64,000 nt of DNA, from the NCBI RefSeq assembly GCF_000247695.1, contig NW_004624748.1, positions 9,660,517-9,724,516 on the forward strand, read 5' to 3'. Below the pieces are notes generated by a model, which was not told the origin of the DNA, ran no database searches, and saw only the letters and a list, made by a program, of their open reading frames with translations. The position numbers and the translations under genes are program-made. Positions 20,700 to 30,542 of this stretch are shown one piece after another. This DNA comes from Heterocephalus glaber (taxonomy: Eukaryota; Chordata; Mammalia; Rodentia; Bathyergidae). The first letter of the stretch is position 1. Each line of letters begins with the position of its first letter.

Positions 20700-21560
20700 G
20701 CTGGGCGACCCTCGAAAGCGCCTTAGCAAGGGGCCCGGCGGCCTTGGTTTCCTCCGGGGTCCTGGAGTCCTGCTCGGTGTGCGCTGCGCTCCTCCTGGGC
20801 TGGATCCGGCTGAGGACCCGAGGAGACCCCGCGGCCCGGCCAGACAGGAGGGGGTGCTGTGCTTAGACGCCCCAGCTTTCCAGCTCCTCTCGGGTGCCTT
20901 TCCCTAGCGGAGTGTACTGGAAACAGTCCAAATGGAGAAAATAAATGCAACCAAAGCATAGACATTATCCAACGCCCCCTCTTCCTCCTCCCCCCCCCTC
21001 TATTTTCCGGGGACCATGACAAGAAGCGGTGACATTTCCTGATGACGGTGTGGGCCACTTGCAACCGCACTATCTTACTATCGAAACGGCTGCTCCCTTC
21101 AATCTGGTGAAACAAAAATGAGCTCCTCCAAGACGATTTGTGGTTCGTAGCACGGCCTGCAGGGGGCGCTGTTGCGAGCGTGGCTGTGAGCTTGGTTAGG
21201 CCGAGCCTGCGCACACTGGGAGCAGCTTGGGGAAAGAAGGCCAGCGGAGAGAGAACGGCTCTATCTAGCATCTTGGTACACAGTCAAGTTTCCTTCCCAA
21301 TCGGGAGGAGGAGGCCGATGGCTGCAGAGTCTGGGAAGAACCCAGACTCGGATCGTTGCTTAGCAACCTAAACTGGAGTGTTAATTAAATCGGATCGGGT
21401 GCAAACCACAGTGAAAGGCGGGTGGTACAAAGCGAGGGAGGCCGCCGAGTCTATATGGAAGTGCTCGGGAGGGGCAGTCCTGCTTCCAAATGGATCTTTG
21501 CAGAGACACCAAATGTCCCCTTGGGAAGGGCGATGGCGCTGTTAGGACAACAAGTTCGGC
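20700..21560. promoter_or_regulatory. CpG-rich region, candidate CpG island
   Basis: CpG-dense at 20700-20870 and again at 21120-21560, with a CTCF-like motif between. A 182-codon frame on the - strand (20723-21271) spans it, but its composition follows the GC content and no domain is recognisable. Possible promoter of a noncoding RNA or a boundary element. No known gene is expected here between TPT1 and GTF2F2. Confidence 0.55.
21156..21170 (+). promoter_or_regulatory. CTCF-like motif
   Basis: CCTGCAGGGGGCGCT differs from the CTCF core only at position 3. It lies within the CpG-rich region. Confidence 0.6.
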
Positions 21561-22437
21561 CGGAGTGTGCTCTGAATTCATTTACTGTGTAGGCCTTCGA
21601 GGTGGTCAAAGTGGTCAGCATGGTGTAGCATGAATCTGTTCTTTGGGCAGAGTTAAGCCCTCAACTGCAGAGCACACGCATTGCCCTGGCCTTACCTTAC
21701 CCGAAGTTCTTCCTTTGGTATTTTGTTGTGACTACTTTGCCATCTCTGTTATTGCCTTTTCCTAACCTCCTAAGGCAAAAAGCAGGGAAAATGACAAAAT
21801 GGTGGGGAAGCTAATCGGGAGTCACGATCTGAAATCATGCCCCGAGGGCTTCTGAAACCGAGGTGGGTCAATTACTGGTATTCTAGCGCTCAAGCAAATT
21901 TAACAAATTTTGCAATCGTTTCGCCAAGGCCTCCCAGGAGAATTAAATTGAGTAATGAGATGGTAGTGATATTATTAAATTTTATACAGCCAACAACCAT
22001 AACTCATTAGTTGAGCTCTACTAGGGTATAGAGAAATGTGATTAGGAGTGAAAAAATACGTGACAGAAGTTTAAAAAGTACTCAGGTAATGTATTTTTCT
22101 CCTTGGACACCATACTCTCAGCTGCCGCGTGTACTATATATAGAAAACAGAGTTCATTAAATTAACTCATTTGTGGCATATTTAAAATAAAGGCGCTGGC
22201 AGTTTGGGTGCTGTAGTTCATTAGAAGGCCACCAGAGGGAGCCCAAGTTTACCTCCTATTGAACTCATGGGTAAATTGCAGTTCCAAGGACTCTGGGACT
22301 TAGCTAAGATCATTTCACTGCTTGGAGAACCTATTGTTAGAAAGTAGGAGACACAGGACGGCTCACAGCAGGACCACTGGTATGAAATGGAAGGTGGCTG
22401 GGCTAGTGCTCACTGTTGGATTCTAAGATCTTGATTT
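21561..22437. other. Intergenic with a CTCF-like motif
   Basis: Unique sequence, including AT-rich 21880-22190. The motif is listed separately. No exon recognised. Confidence 0.4.
22227..22243 (+). promoter_or_regulatory. CTCF-like motif (weaker)
   Basis: GGCCACCAGAGGGAGCC fits the CTCF core except for A in place of C at core position 12. Confidence 0.5.
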
Positions 22438-22537
22438 GGGGTTTTTTTTCTTTTTGTTTTTTTTGGTACCAGGAATTGACTCGCGACCTTGTGCTTGCGA
22501 GGCAGGTGGTGGAACCAGAGCTAAATCCCCGGCCCCT
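22438..22537 (-). mobile_element. ID SINE
   Basis: Antisense ID (ggtaccaggaattgactcgc ... ccagagctaaatccccggcc) with a small deletion in the A-box region. Target duplication ctaagRtcttgattt at 22423-22437 and 22538-22552. Confidence 0.92.
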
Positions 22538-22854
22538 CTAAGGTCTTGATTTTGTTTTCAGGTGTAGATTGCTGCTGCGTAGGAGGCTTTCACCCCTCCC
22601 ACTCCACTTGTCCACCCCTCTGGGGGTTCTTATACTGCACAGTGATAATCCCTGGAATCCTGTCATTCCAGCCCAATGAACAGTGTGAATGGGTGTGAAT
22701 TGGGAAATGTGTGGACCTACAGAGAACACTGAGTGAAGTAAACCCTACTTAATCAAAAGAACTTTGCCATGTGTTCTCCAGTTCAAATTCTGAATAGATA
22801 CTGGATTCCCTTTCATTTTGAAACACATATCTGAATCTCCTCTTGTTGACGGTG

Positions 22855-23005
22855 ACTCATTGTATTAATTACTGCGGTGTTACAAATGACCCTTGAATGT
22901 AGTTTTTAAAGCAACATTAAACATTTGTTATCTCAAGGTTTCAGTAGGTCAAGAACCCAGGAGCAGCTCGGCCAGGTGGTTTTAGTGTGGCGCCCGCCTC
23001 ACGAG
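22855..23005 (+). repeat. Old interspersed repeat, family not assigned
   Basis: 'attactgcggtgttacaaat', 'aacatttgttatctcaaggt' and 'aggagcagctcggccaggtg' resemble a widespread ancient mammalian repeat that I cannot name with confidence. Confidence 0.3.
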
Positions 23006-23101
23006 GTCTTGTTATGTACCGTACCAACTCCCCTGCCGAATATAATCTTTATGAACTGCAAACATGTGCAAATAAAAATAAAAATTAAAAAATAAAATAT
23101 A

Positions 23102-23215
23102 AGGGCTAGGGATTTAGCTCAGTGGTTCCAGTGTCCGCTTTGCAAGTGCAAGGTCCCAAGTTCGATCCCTGGTACCGAAAAAAAAAAATAAATAAATAAA
23201 AATAAAAACAAAAAA
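23102..23215 (+). mobile_element. ID SINE with long A-rich tail
   Basis: Sense ID (ctagggatttagctcagtgg ... gttcgatccctggtacc) with a tail grown into aaat and aaaac units. Target sequence aaattaaaaaat-like on both sides. Confidence 0.9.
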
Positions 23216-23268
23216 ATTAAAAAATTAAAAATGAGACCATAAAAAATGCATACCTGAATCACTTTTTA

Positions 23269-23360
23269 AAATTTTACTGGTACATTTTACATATGTATAA
23301 TGATAATGTTTATCATAGGGAATTTGCACCTGTACATGATATATTTTGCCTCTTTTGTTT
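23269..23360 (-). mobile_element. L1 3' end, antisense (first insertion)
   Basis: Complement of the L1 3' terminus (tttactggtacattttaca ... cacctgtacatgatatattt). Flanked by ctgaatcacttttta (23254-23268) and ctgaattacttttat (23361-23375). Confidence 0.75.
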
Positions 23361-23375
23361 CTGAATTACTTTTAT

Positions 23376-23471
23376 AAATTTTATTTTATCCCATTGCCCC
23401 CTCCCCTTATGCCCCTTGCCCTCCCTATGTACAAAAGCTTTGTTTCCATTTCTTCCTTCTATTTTCATTTT
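23376..23471 (-). mobile_element. L1 3' UTR fragment, antisense (second segment)
   Basis: Complement of the G-rich L1 3' UTR (ccctccctatgtacaaaagc, ttccatttcttccttctatt). Flanked by ctgaattacttttat (23361-23375) and ctgaattacttttaa (23472-23486). Confidence 0.7.
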
Positions 23472-23498
23472 CTGAATTACTTTTAAAACATATGCCAG

Positions 23499-23579
23499 GA
23501 CTGGGGATTTAGCTCAGTGGTCTGCCGCCTGCCTTGCAAGCCCAAGGACTCAAGTTCGATCCCTGGTACGAAAAAAAAA
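23499..23579 (+). mobile_element. ID SINE (left arm of an inverted pair)
   Basis: Sense ID near consensus (ctggggatttagctcagtgg ... caagttcgatccctggtac). Confidence 0.92.
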
Positions 23580-23597
23580 CAGCCAGAACTTAATTTT

Positions 23598-23685
23598 TTT
23601 CTCTTTTTGGGAACCAGCGATCGAACTCGGGTCCTTGCACATGCACAGCAGGTGGTGAAACCACTGAGCTAAATCCCCAGCCCAT
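23598..23685 (-). mobile_element. ID SINE (right arm of an inverted pair)
   Basis: Antisense ID (gaaccagcgatcgaactcgg ... ccactgagctaaatccccag). Perfect 16-bp target duplication gccagaacttaatttt at 23582-23597 and 23686-23701. Confidence 0.93.
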
Positions 23686-23701
23686 GCCAGAACTTAATTT
23701 T

Positions 23702-24398
23702 CTTTTAAGTACAAGTCTTCTTTCCTCTGTGGATCAGAAAACAATTTATGAAGAAGTGTGTTGGGGGGGGTCATGCCATCTTTAATAAAGTATATGTTAT
23801 TAAACATACATATCTTTCACAACTGTAAAATTGATTTAAGAAGAAAAAGTTGCCTAACTTCTAGTTGGGGATATTTTCCTCATTTCTTTCTGCACACTGA
23901 CTTTTTCTAGCTAATGTTTCTTTATATTAAATAATAAAATCAATAAAAGTCAGCTATGGAATCACTTTGATTTATAATTAACAACCAGAAGCCTTGCCTT
24001 GTATGCCTTGTATAACCCTGGCCGTCCCTGAAAGATAGCTGGAAGGAGTCTTACATTCTGTTTTCACAAGGACAAAGGCAAAGATGTTTTAAGTGACTCA
24101 GAGCTCAGCGTTCTGACCTACCGAGTGACCCTGGAGGACACTGAAAAGGGACGAGGAAGGCTCTGACAGCTGCTCAGCACAGAACTTCCACTTCTGTCAG
24201 CAGCAGAGCCAGTGCCCAGGCATCAAATAGCTGCCATTGATCCCAACACCATGCGCACACGACAATGATTCCAAAGGCGAAGCCCTGGGCTTCGGAAACA
24301 CAGGAGAGCAACGCCCTCCGTGATGACCTTAACAGAAAACCACTTCAAAGGTGAAGGCCAAGCCAAGAGCTTCTCTTTGTGTTAAGAAAGTCAAGACT
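23702..24398. other. Intergenic, unassigned
   Basis: AT-rich at first, then GC-richer from 24000. Segment 24060-24390 looks somewhat transcript-like but I could not match it to a known mRNA. Confidence 0.35.
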
Positions 24399-24506
24399 GT
24401 GTTCGCTTCGGCAGCACGTATACTAAAATAGGAACCATAGAGAGCCTCTCAGCAAGGTCCCTGCACAGCGACAACATAAAAACTCATAAAGTGTTCCAGC
24501 ATTTTT
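24399..24506 (+). pseudogene. U6 snRNA pseudogene
   Basis: The 5' stem-loop and following sequence match U6 well (gtgttcgcttcggcagcacg, tatactaaaataggaacc). The centre, where U6 pairs with U4 and forms the catalytic core, carries many changes (cctctcagcaaggtccctgc), and the 3' end keeps gtgttccagcattttt. No U6-type promoter (PSE or TATA at the expected spacing) is evident upstream, so this is a retroposed copy. The whole 106-108 nt length is present. Confidence 0.92.
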
Positions 24507-24634
24507 AATGTCAATCTTAACAAATGTAGAGGCAATTTGATGAGGATGAAAAAGAAGCCTCAATAGTAGCTAAAAAGAAAGTGAGCCTCGAATCTAATAT
24601 ATTTCTATGTAGGACCATTATCAAAAACCCTCCC

Positions 24635-24726
24635 TGGGCTGAGGATTTAGCTCAGCCACCCTGGCACCTGCCTGGCAAGTGCAAGGTCCTGAGTTCCATC
24701 CCCAGTACCAAAAAACAAAAAACCAA
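24635..24726 (+). mobile_element. ID SINE
   Basis: Sense ID (gaggatttagctcagccacc ... gagttccatccccagtacc). Target duplication aaaaaccctccc at 24623-24634 and 24727-24738. Confidence 0.92.
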
Positions 24727-24738
24727 AAAAACCCTCCC

Positions 24739-25878
24739 GTAGGGTGGGAGATGGGGTAAGTCAAGTTCTCCCAAGCTACCCACCCCTGCATCCAATGCCC
24801 AGAAAATACAGGGCAGTTTATCTTAAAGGCTATGGGCGTGTAGCTTTGGAGTTCGAGAGACTGAGGTTGAACTGTTCCTTCACTTCTCTCTGGCTCTGTG
24901 ACCCTGGACACTGTATTTAAGCTAAGACTCAGTGGACCTCTGTGGAATATGGAGATAATGTGCCTCCTTGGATGGTTGGGAGAAGATCTTTTCGTCCATG
25001 AACATAGCTGAGAGGGTACATGTGAAGGACCCACTAGTCCCAGGCTAGTGCTGGCCACCTGAGGCAGCAGTGCAGAGCTGAGACCTAAGGGAGCAGTAGG
25101 AAGGAAGGATCGCCAAGATGACCCGCAGTCACCAAACTGCATAAAGTACCACAATAGCTATTTCCCCTTAAAAAAAAATGGAGTGAACTCTGAGGACAAT
25201 TAGTGGGTGTGAATGTGTGATGGCCCACACTGAGTCCACATGCTGGCATCTCAGGGTCCCCAGAGCCGCAGCCAGGTCCCCACTGTGCACCCTAAAATGG
25301 TCTGCTGGTGACGAATCCTCCCCCACACAGAGCTCCTCATCAAACAGCCAGCTCCTCGAGGAGAGAATGTGAACTAACAGGCGAGAATCATCCACAAAGC
25401 TTTCAGCACAAAAGAGGGGGCCAAGACGAACAAACAGAAAACAGACATTATTCAGGGGGCACAGGGGACAGCAACCTCTCATTAGTGTCCCCAGAGAAAT
25501 CCGCAATGCTAGGGCATTAATGAAGTGAGAAAAATGAAAGAACAAGAGCTCTTGGAGATGAAAACATTTAATTAAAATTTTTTCTGAATGGAAAGGATTG
25601 AAAGGTAAAAATAAATAAATTTCTCAGAACAAAGATTTTTAAAGGGCAAAGGAAGAAATTGAAAGAAAAGATCAGATGCTTAAAAAATCAGTCTAGGACC
25701 CAACCTCTGACTAATGGCAGTCTGAAAGAGGAGGGCTGTGAGTGTGGCTCACTCGAGGTGTGTGCCCAGCATGTGCAAGGTCCTGGGGGAGGGGAGATCG
25801 TACACATGAAAAAACTTTCCCTGAAAATGAAGATACGTCTTCAAGCTCAATGTGACATTGACTACTCAGCCAGTAAAT
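24739..25878. other. Intergenic, unassigned
   Basis: A 177-codon open frame on the - strand (24621-25154) and a 125-codon frame (25168-25545) lie here, but the first runs into the ID SINE and neither has a recognisable domain or exon boundaries. A dID-like patch (gagtgtggctcactcgagg) lies at 25740-25790. Confidence 0.4.
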
Positions 25879-26862
25879 GTCTTTTTCTAATTTTAGTTTA
25901 TTAATACCTGTGTGTAATACATAATGTTTATATTTCTTGTGTGGAGTTGCTACATGTGCAGAACACATCCCAATTCCTTTTCTCACCCTCTTCCCCTCCC
26001 TCCCTCCTTCCCTCATCTCTCTCTCTCTTTTTTGGTACAGGGGAATCAAACTCAGGACCTTCCACTTGCAAGGTAAGCAGCAGAACCACTGAGCTAAATC
26101 CCCAACCCTCCCTCATCTCTTGGTCCCCTTCTCCTTTGAGAATGATTTATTTTCCTTCTTATTATCTATCTTTTATTTTGCTCTTTATTTCTACTTTGGG
26201 TTTCTCATATAAGAGAAACCATGTGATATTTAAGCTTGTGTGCCTGATTTATTTCACTTAACATTGTGGTTTCAAGGTGCATCTGTTTTTTTACAGAAGA
26301 CTTAAGTCTATTCTTCTTTATGGCAGAGTAGTGCTCCATTGTGTGTAAGCACCACATTTTCTCTATCCATTCAGCTGTTGATGGATGTATGGGCTTCTTC
26401 CAAGATTTAGCTATTTCTGAATTGTGCTGCTATAAGCAGAGTATTACTATAATATGATGTCTTTAACTCTTTTGGGAAGATACTTAGAAGGGGAATAGAT
26501 GGGTCAAATGGAATTTCTAGTTTTAGTTTTGTCAGGACTCTCATACTGATTTCCATAGTGGTGGTACTAGTTGACATTCCCATCAACACTGTAGGAGAGT
26601 TTCTTTTTCCCCCACACCTCTCCAACATTTGTTATTATTTGATTTCTTGATGATGGCCATTCTTTCTGGGGTAAGATGAAATCTCAGTGTTGTTTTAATT
26701 TGCATTTCTCCAATGGCCAGTGATGTTGAACACTTCTTCAGGTATTTATTGGCCATTTGTACTTCTGTGAAGTGTCTATTCATTTCACTTGCTTATTTTT
26801 TGATTGGGTCTAACTTTCTTGAGTTCTTTATATATTCTAGATATGAGTCCTCTGTCTGAGGA
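25879..26862 (-). mobile_element. L1, 3' UTR and distal ORF2, antisense and 5'-truncated
   Basis: Same subfamily type as 15278-16811. The pyrimidine-rich 3' UTR complement is followed by ORF2 complement. On the - strand, 26407-26628 translates with the L1 reverse-transcriptase C-terminal hallmark FDPSIPLLSIFPKELK, but frames are broken. An ID SINE is inserted at 26021-26108. Confidence 0.88.
26021..26108 (-). mobile_element. ID SINE inside the L1
   Basis: Antisense ID (ggtacaggggaatcaaactc ... ccactgagctaaatccccaa). Perfect target duplication tccctcatctct at 26009-26020 and 26109-26120. Confidence 0.93.
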
Positions 26863-27299
26863 ATGGCCCAATAAATGTTAAACGATTCATATTAGGATAC
26901 GTCAGGTATTTCATTTTTAGTGAAATATCAGATCATCTAAGATAAAGAAAAATTAAGAGGTACAAGAAAGAAAAACAATATAACCCCAGTAACTCTCCTA
27001 AGCACTATTCCTTTATTAAATCATTTAATCCTTACAGCAGTCCTATGAGTAGGCAATGTTACTAGCATTCTTATTTCACAGACAAGGAAACCAAGGTCAC
27101 AAGGCCAGCAAACAGTGACAGCCAGGCAAGCCAGTTTTATAGGCAGTGCTACAAATACTGCCCTCAGCAAGGAAAAGACACAGACTTCTCCAGCAGTGCT
27201 GGAAGCCAAATGGAAATGGCTCAGTGTCTTAGTACTTCTTTTCTAAGACACACACACACACATCCCTGCCCCACACACAGTCAGAGACAGAAAGAGACT
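26863..27299. other. Intergenic, unassigned
   Basis: Unique sequence ('ctatgagtaggcaatgttac' and on). A short CA repeat lies at 27249-27262. No gene recognised. Confidence 0.4.
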
Positions 27300-27468
27300 A
27301 AATAGAGATTGAACCTCCACACCCCCAGCTACAGCCCCGCCCTTTTTATTTTTTAATTTTTAATTTGAAACAGGGTCTGAGTTTTCCAAGCTGGTCTCAA
27401 ATTTGTAATCCTCCACCTCAGCCTCCCTAGCAGCTGGGACTGCATGGGTGTGCCACCACGCCAAACCT
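27300..27468 (-). mobile_element. B1-dID composite SINE
   Basis: Antisense dID remnant (gagattgaacctccacaccc), T/A-rich linker, then B1 (tttgaaacagggtctgagt ... tgggtgtgccaccacgcc). Confidence 0.78.
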
Positions 27469-28405
27469 CAATGTCTTAATGTTTATGAGGAAAATTATTT
27501 CAACCGGGAATTCTATCTGAAGCCAAATTATCAGTGGAGCATGAAGGAGAATAAAGACCTTTTCAGATGTTTAAGACTTAACAGTACTTATTTTCCATCT
27601 GTCTTTTCTTAGGAAGATCCTAGAGGGTGTATTCCTCAACAGCAGTGGAGAGAACTACCACAACCAAAGGGGTAAAGAGAGGGATAAGAGAACTCTTGGG
27701 AAAACAGATGTGGGATCCATCTTGGAGAGAGATGACTGAAGGCTTCAGCAAGGCATTATTAGCCTTACTGAGAATTGGTAATACTTGAAGGTACAGTAAA
27801 GATATACAGAAGAAAGAAAAAGATTATTTTGAGTTCAGGATAAGAAGAGGCCACCGGAGAAAGTCAGGGCTGGATAAAGAGGAAGAGGGCGGAGGCGGGC
27901 TCTGCTTTCCTTCACTAGCGCTCTGTGTGCCAGGTGATCTGGGGCACAGGCGCAGTGCTCTGATGTCATCTTTGTGTCTATCTCTAGGTTTGATTTCTTA
28001 AAGGGAGTGATGCACTCATAGCTGAATGGATTGAAATAAGGGGAAGGTAATTTCTTCCTGCAGAAATTGGTCCCAGAGCAAGATTCTGAAACAAAGCAAA
28101 GGAAAAACATGAACAGTCAGGAACAGGGAGACTTTGAGCATGTTTACATCTGGAGAGAGAAGAGTTTAAATATGCTCAAAGAAAATATGAAAAAATCTAT
28201 TTAAAAAAGTAAAAGCCTGACCCTGAATAGGTAGAATTAAATCTATTAAGTGATCAGAAAAGTTTCTTTACAGGCAGCAAAAGTTTATTACCTGCACATT
28301 GGAAGTAAAAATGGGGGAAATGGGTCGGAGGGTTAATGATTCCTAGTTAATCCTAGCAGATTTGCATACTACTAAGACTGTAGCTCCTGAAGTGTGGTAG
28401 TTGGG
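27469..28405. other. Intergenic, unassigned
   Basis: No repeat of the local families and no supported exon. Frames are short. Confidence 0.4.
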
Positions 28406-28423
28406 CTAGCAATGAGGTCTGGG

Positions 28424-28458
28424 GGGAGGGGATTTAGCTCAGTGGTTCTACTGCCTGC
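28424..28458 (+). mobile_element. Tailless ID 5'-half insertion
   Basis: Only the first 35 or so bases of an ID are present (gaggggatttagctcagtgg ... ctactgcctgc), stopping about where a tRNA would have its anticodon loop. There is no B-box, no GGTACC end and no A-tail. It is bounded by 18-bp direct repeats, ctagcaatgagRtctggg, at 28406-28423 and 28459-28476 (17 of 18 identical). Confidence 0.8.
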
Positions 28459-28681
28459 CTAGCAATGAGATCTGGGCCTGCTGTGACTGCCACTGCCTGA
28501 TGCTCCTGGAGACACCAGCCCCTTCTTTGAGGACAGCAACAGTGATGCAGTCACACAAGGCACACAAGGTTCTGTGCAAACACGTTCATGAGCATTGTTT
28601 ATAAAGCAAAGTAGAACAAGAGGAGACCTAAGCTGGGAAATACCCTAAATGTATAGTAATGGGCACCATTTAAATAAGTTA

Positions 28682-28766
28682 GGGCCGGGGATTTAGCTCA
28701 GTAGTTCCATCGCCTGCCTCACAAGCGCAAGGTCCTGAGTTCAATCCCCAGTACAAAAGAAAAATT
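28682..28766 (+). mobile_element. ID SINE
   Basis: Sense ID near consensus (ggccggggatttagctcagt ... gagttcaatccccagtac) and an A-rich tail. Confidence 0.92.
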
Positions 28767-28852
28767 ATAGTACATTATATAACAAATCCTATAATGGCTG
28801 TTAAAAAGAATAAGGCTGAACTATATGAACAAATATAGGAAAAGAGTAAGTG

Positions 28853-29015
28853 TAGCTGGGCATGTTGGTACATCCTTGTAATCCCAGCACTCAGGAGGCT
28901 GAGGCAGGAGTATCACTGTGAGTTCGAGACCAGCCTGAGTTACTTAGTAAGTTTAAGGGCAGCCTGAACTACACAGAGAGACTGTCTCAAAAACAACCCC
29001 CCCACCAAAAAAAAG
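28853..29015 (+). mobile_element. B1 SINE with internal duplication
   Basis: Sense B1 with two copies of the ccagcctgag/gcagcctgaa unit about 29 bases apart, ending gactgtctcaaaaacaaccc. Confidence 0.88.
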
Positions 29016-29861
29016 TAAATAAAAAGGCAACTTACAGAAGAGTGTAAATACTGAGTCTATTTGTATTAAACATATGTACAGTATACACATACTGCAGAAT
29101 TTACCTTTATAATAAAAAACACTAGTAAAATAAAACCCTAGTGAGAAATCTATCTGCTCTTCCTTTCTCACCTCTCACTAGTGTCGTCTGCTTCTTTGGG
29201 GGAGTGAAGAAGGGAGCCAGGGAAGCAGCGAGGGAAGATGAAAAGGCCAGGGAAGGAGAAACAAAAGGGCAGGGAGGTCTGGCAGGTGAACCAGGAACAG
29301 ACATGGTGGCTGGACCAGCAGCAAAGTTCCGTGATTGGCTAGAAGGAGCCAAGGAAAGGGTCCCAGGAGCAATGTGTCCTCAGGGAGGCCACCAGCACTG
29401 TGGGACCCAATCCTACTCTGCAGCTTCTGTGGGGAACTTGGTCAAACAAACCCAGAGGCATCTCAACAGCTGTAGCACAGGCTGAAGGCTTGGTGACCAG
29501 AGGGCAGCCGACGGAAGGCCGGCTCTCGGGCGACCTGCGGGAGACCCTCCTGTGGAGCTCAGTGGGGGACAGTGTCTGAACGAGCTCACAATAACCACAT
29601 CCAGCACTCTGGTATTAGCCCATTTTATTCTCAGACAGTGCTACAAGACAGATGCAAATATCACTATTACGCGGATAGGAAGCTCAGGCTTGGGAGGGGA
29701 GGTAACTGCTCTCAGTGTACACAGGTGACCAAGACACAGAGCCCCGAGGCAAACTCAGAGACGGGTTTCCACAAAAAGACTTCACTATCAGTCCCATGGT
29801 GACTGCTGTTCTCCCTTTATCACACTTTTCTACACTTCCTTGGGTTTCTACCTGGGCCTTG
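29016..29861. other. Intergenic, unassigned
   Basis: GC-rich unique sequence. The 114-codon + frame at 29141-29485 is rich in A/G codons (gaagggagccagggaagcag) and has no recognisable domain. Confidence 0.4.
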
Positions 29862-30157
29862 CTATGGTTGGAATGAGCCCTTCCAAAATGCCTGTTGAAG
29901 CTGAAGCCCTGTTGCGGCTGTATCAGAGCCTCTGGGAAGCGGCTGTCCTGAGGCCGAGGACGGAAGGGAGCTCGCTCAGGCTCTTCTGCAGTGTGAAGCC
30001 TCAAAAAGGCATCTTTGTGAAGGAGACAGCAGACCTCAACAGACATTGACCCTGTCGGAACCTGGACTTCCAGCCTTCTCCAAAGCTTGAGAAGTAAATT
30101 TTTATTATTTATGTCACCTAGGCTCAGTCATTTTCTTACAGAAGAGCAAACTAAGAC
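29862..30157 (+). mobile_element. MaLR-type LTR fragment
   Basis: Starts 'gctatggttggaatgagccc' with an 'aatgcctgttgaagctgaag' block and ends 'ttcttacagaagagcaaact' then aagaca. This is the pattern of MaLR LTRs ('acagaa...actaagaca' ends). Confidence 0.5.
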
Positions 30158-30188
30158 AAAGATGTCATTCATTTATTTTCCCCTCAAG

Positions 30189-30213
30189 ATCGCTTTTTGG
30201 CCTTTTGGCTAAG
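30189..30213 (+). pseudogene. U2 snRNA 5'-end fragment
   Basis: The first 25 bases of U2 snRNA with two C-to-T differences (atcgctttttggccttttgg, then ctaag). It stops abruptly at 30213 and passes without a linker into an antisense B1. Confidence 0.75.
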
Positions 30214-30301
30214 GCTCTCGTTAAGTTGCCCAGGCTGGGCCCTGAACTCTTGGACTCAGATGCTCATGTCAGGACTACAGGTGCATGCCACTGCACCTGG
30301 C
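30214..30301 (-). mobile_element. B1-type SINE fused to the U2 fragment
   Basis: Antisense B1 (ctctcgttaagttgcccagg ... ggactacaggtgcatgccac). Its usual poly-T and gagacaggg start is missing, replaced by U2 sequence. Confidence 0.8.
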
Positions 30302-30357
30302 CAAACATGCATTCTTGATTGGCAGGATTAAGATATCAATTGAAGAATTACAGATAG

Positions 30358-30542
30358 TGCCAGGCATGGTCGTGCATGCCAATAATCCCAGACACTTGGG
30401 AGGCTTTGGCAGGAGGACAGCAAGCTCAAGGCCAGCCTGGACAACTTAGGGAGACCCTCTCTCAGAATAAAAAATAAAAAGAGCTGGGGTAGCTGAGTAG
30501 TACAGTGCCCCTGAATTTGATCTTCAGTACTGGGGGAAAAAA
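30358..30542 (+). mobile_element. B1-dID composite SINE
   Basis: B1 (gccaggcatggtcgtgcatg ... ggagaccctctctcagaat) and dID (gagctggggtagctgagtag, gatcttcagtactgg), then an A-run. Confidence 0.88.

Noticed and set aside
20723..21271. 182-codon open frame on the - strand
   Set aside because: Lies in a GC-rich region where stop codons are rare. No recognisable domain, no splice context, and low-complexity R/G/P-rich ends. Kept only as part of a CpG-island finding.
24621..25154. 177-codon open frame on the - strand
   Set aside because: Its C-terminal part translates an ID SINE (SGPCTCQAGARVAELNPQP), a pattern shared by other antisense ID frames here. No domain in the rest.
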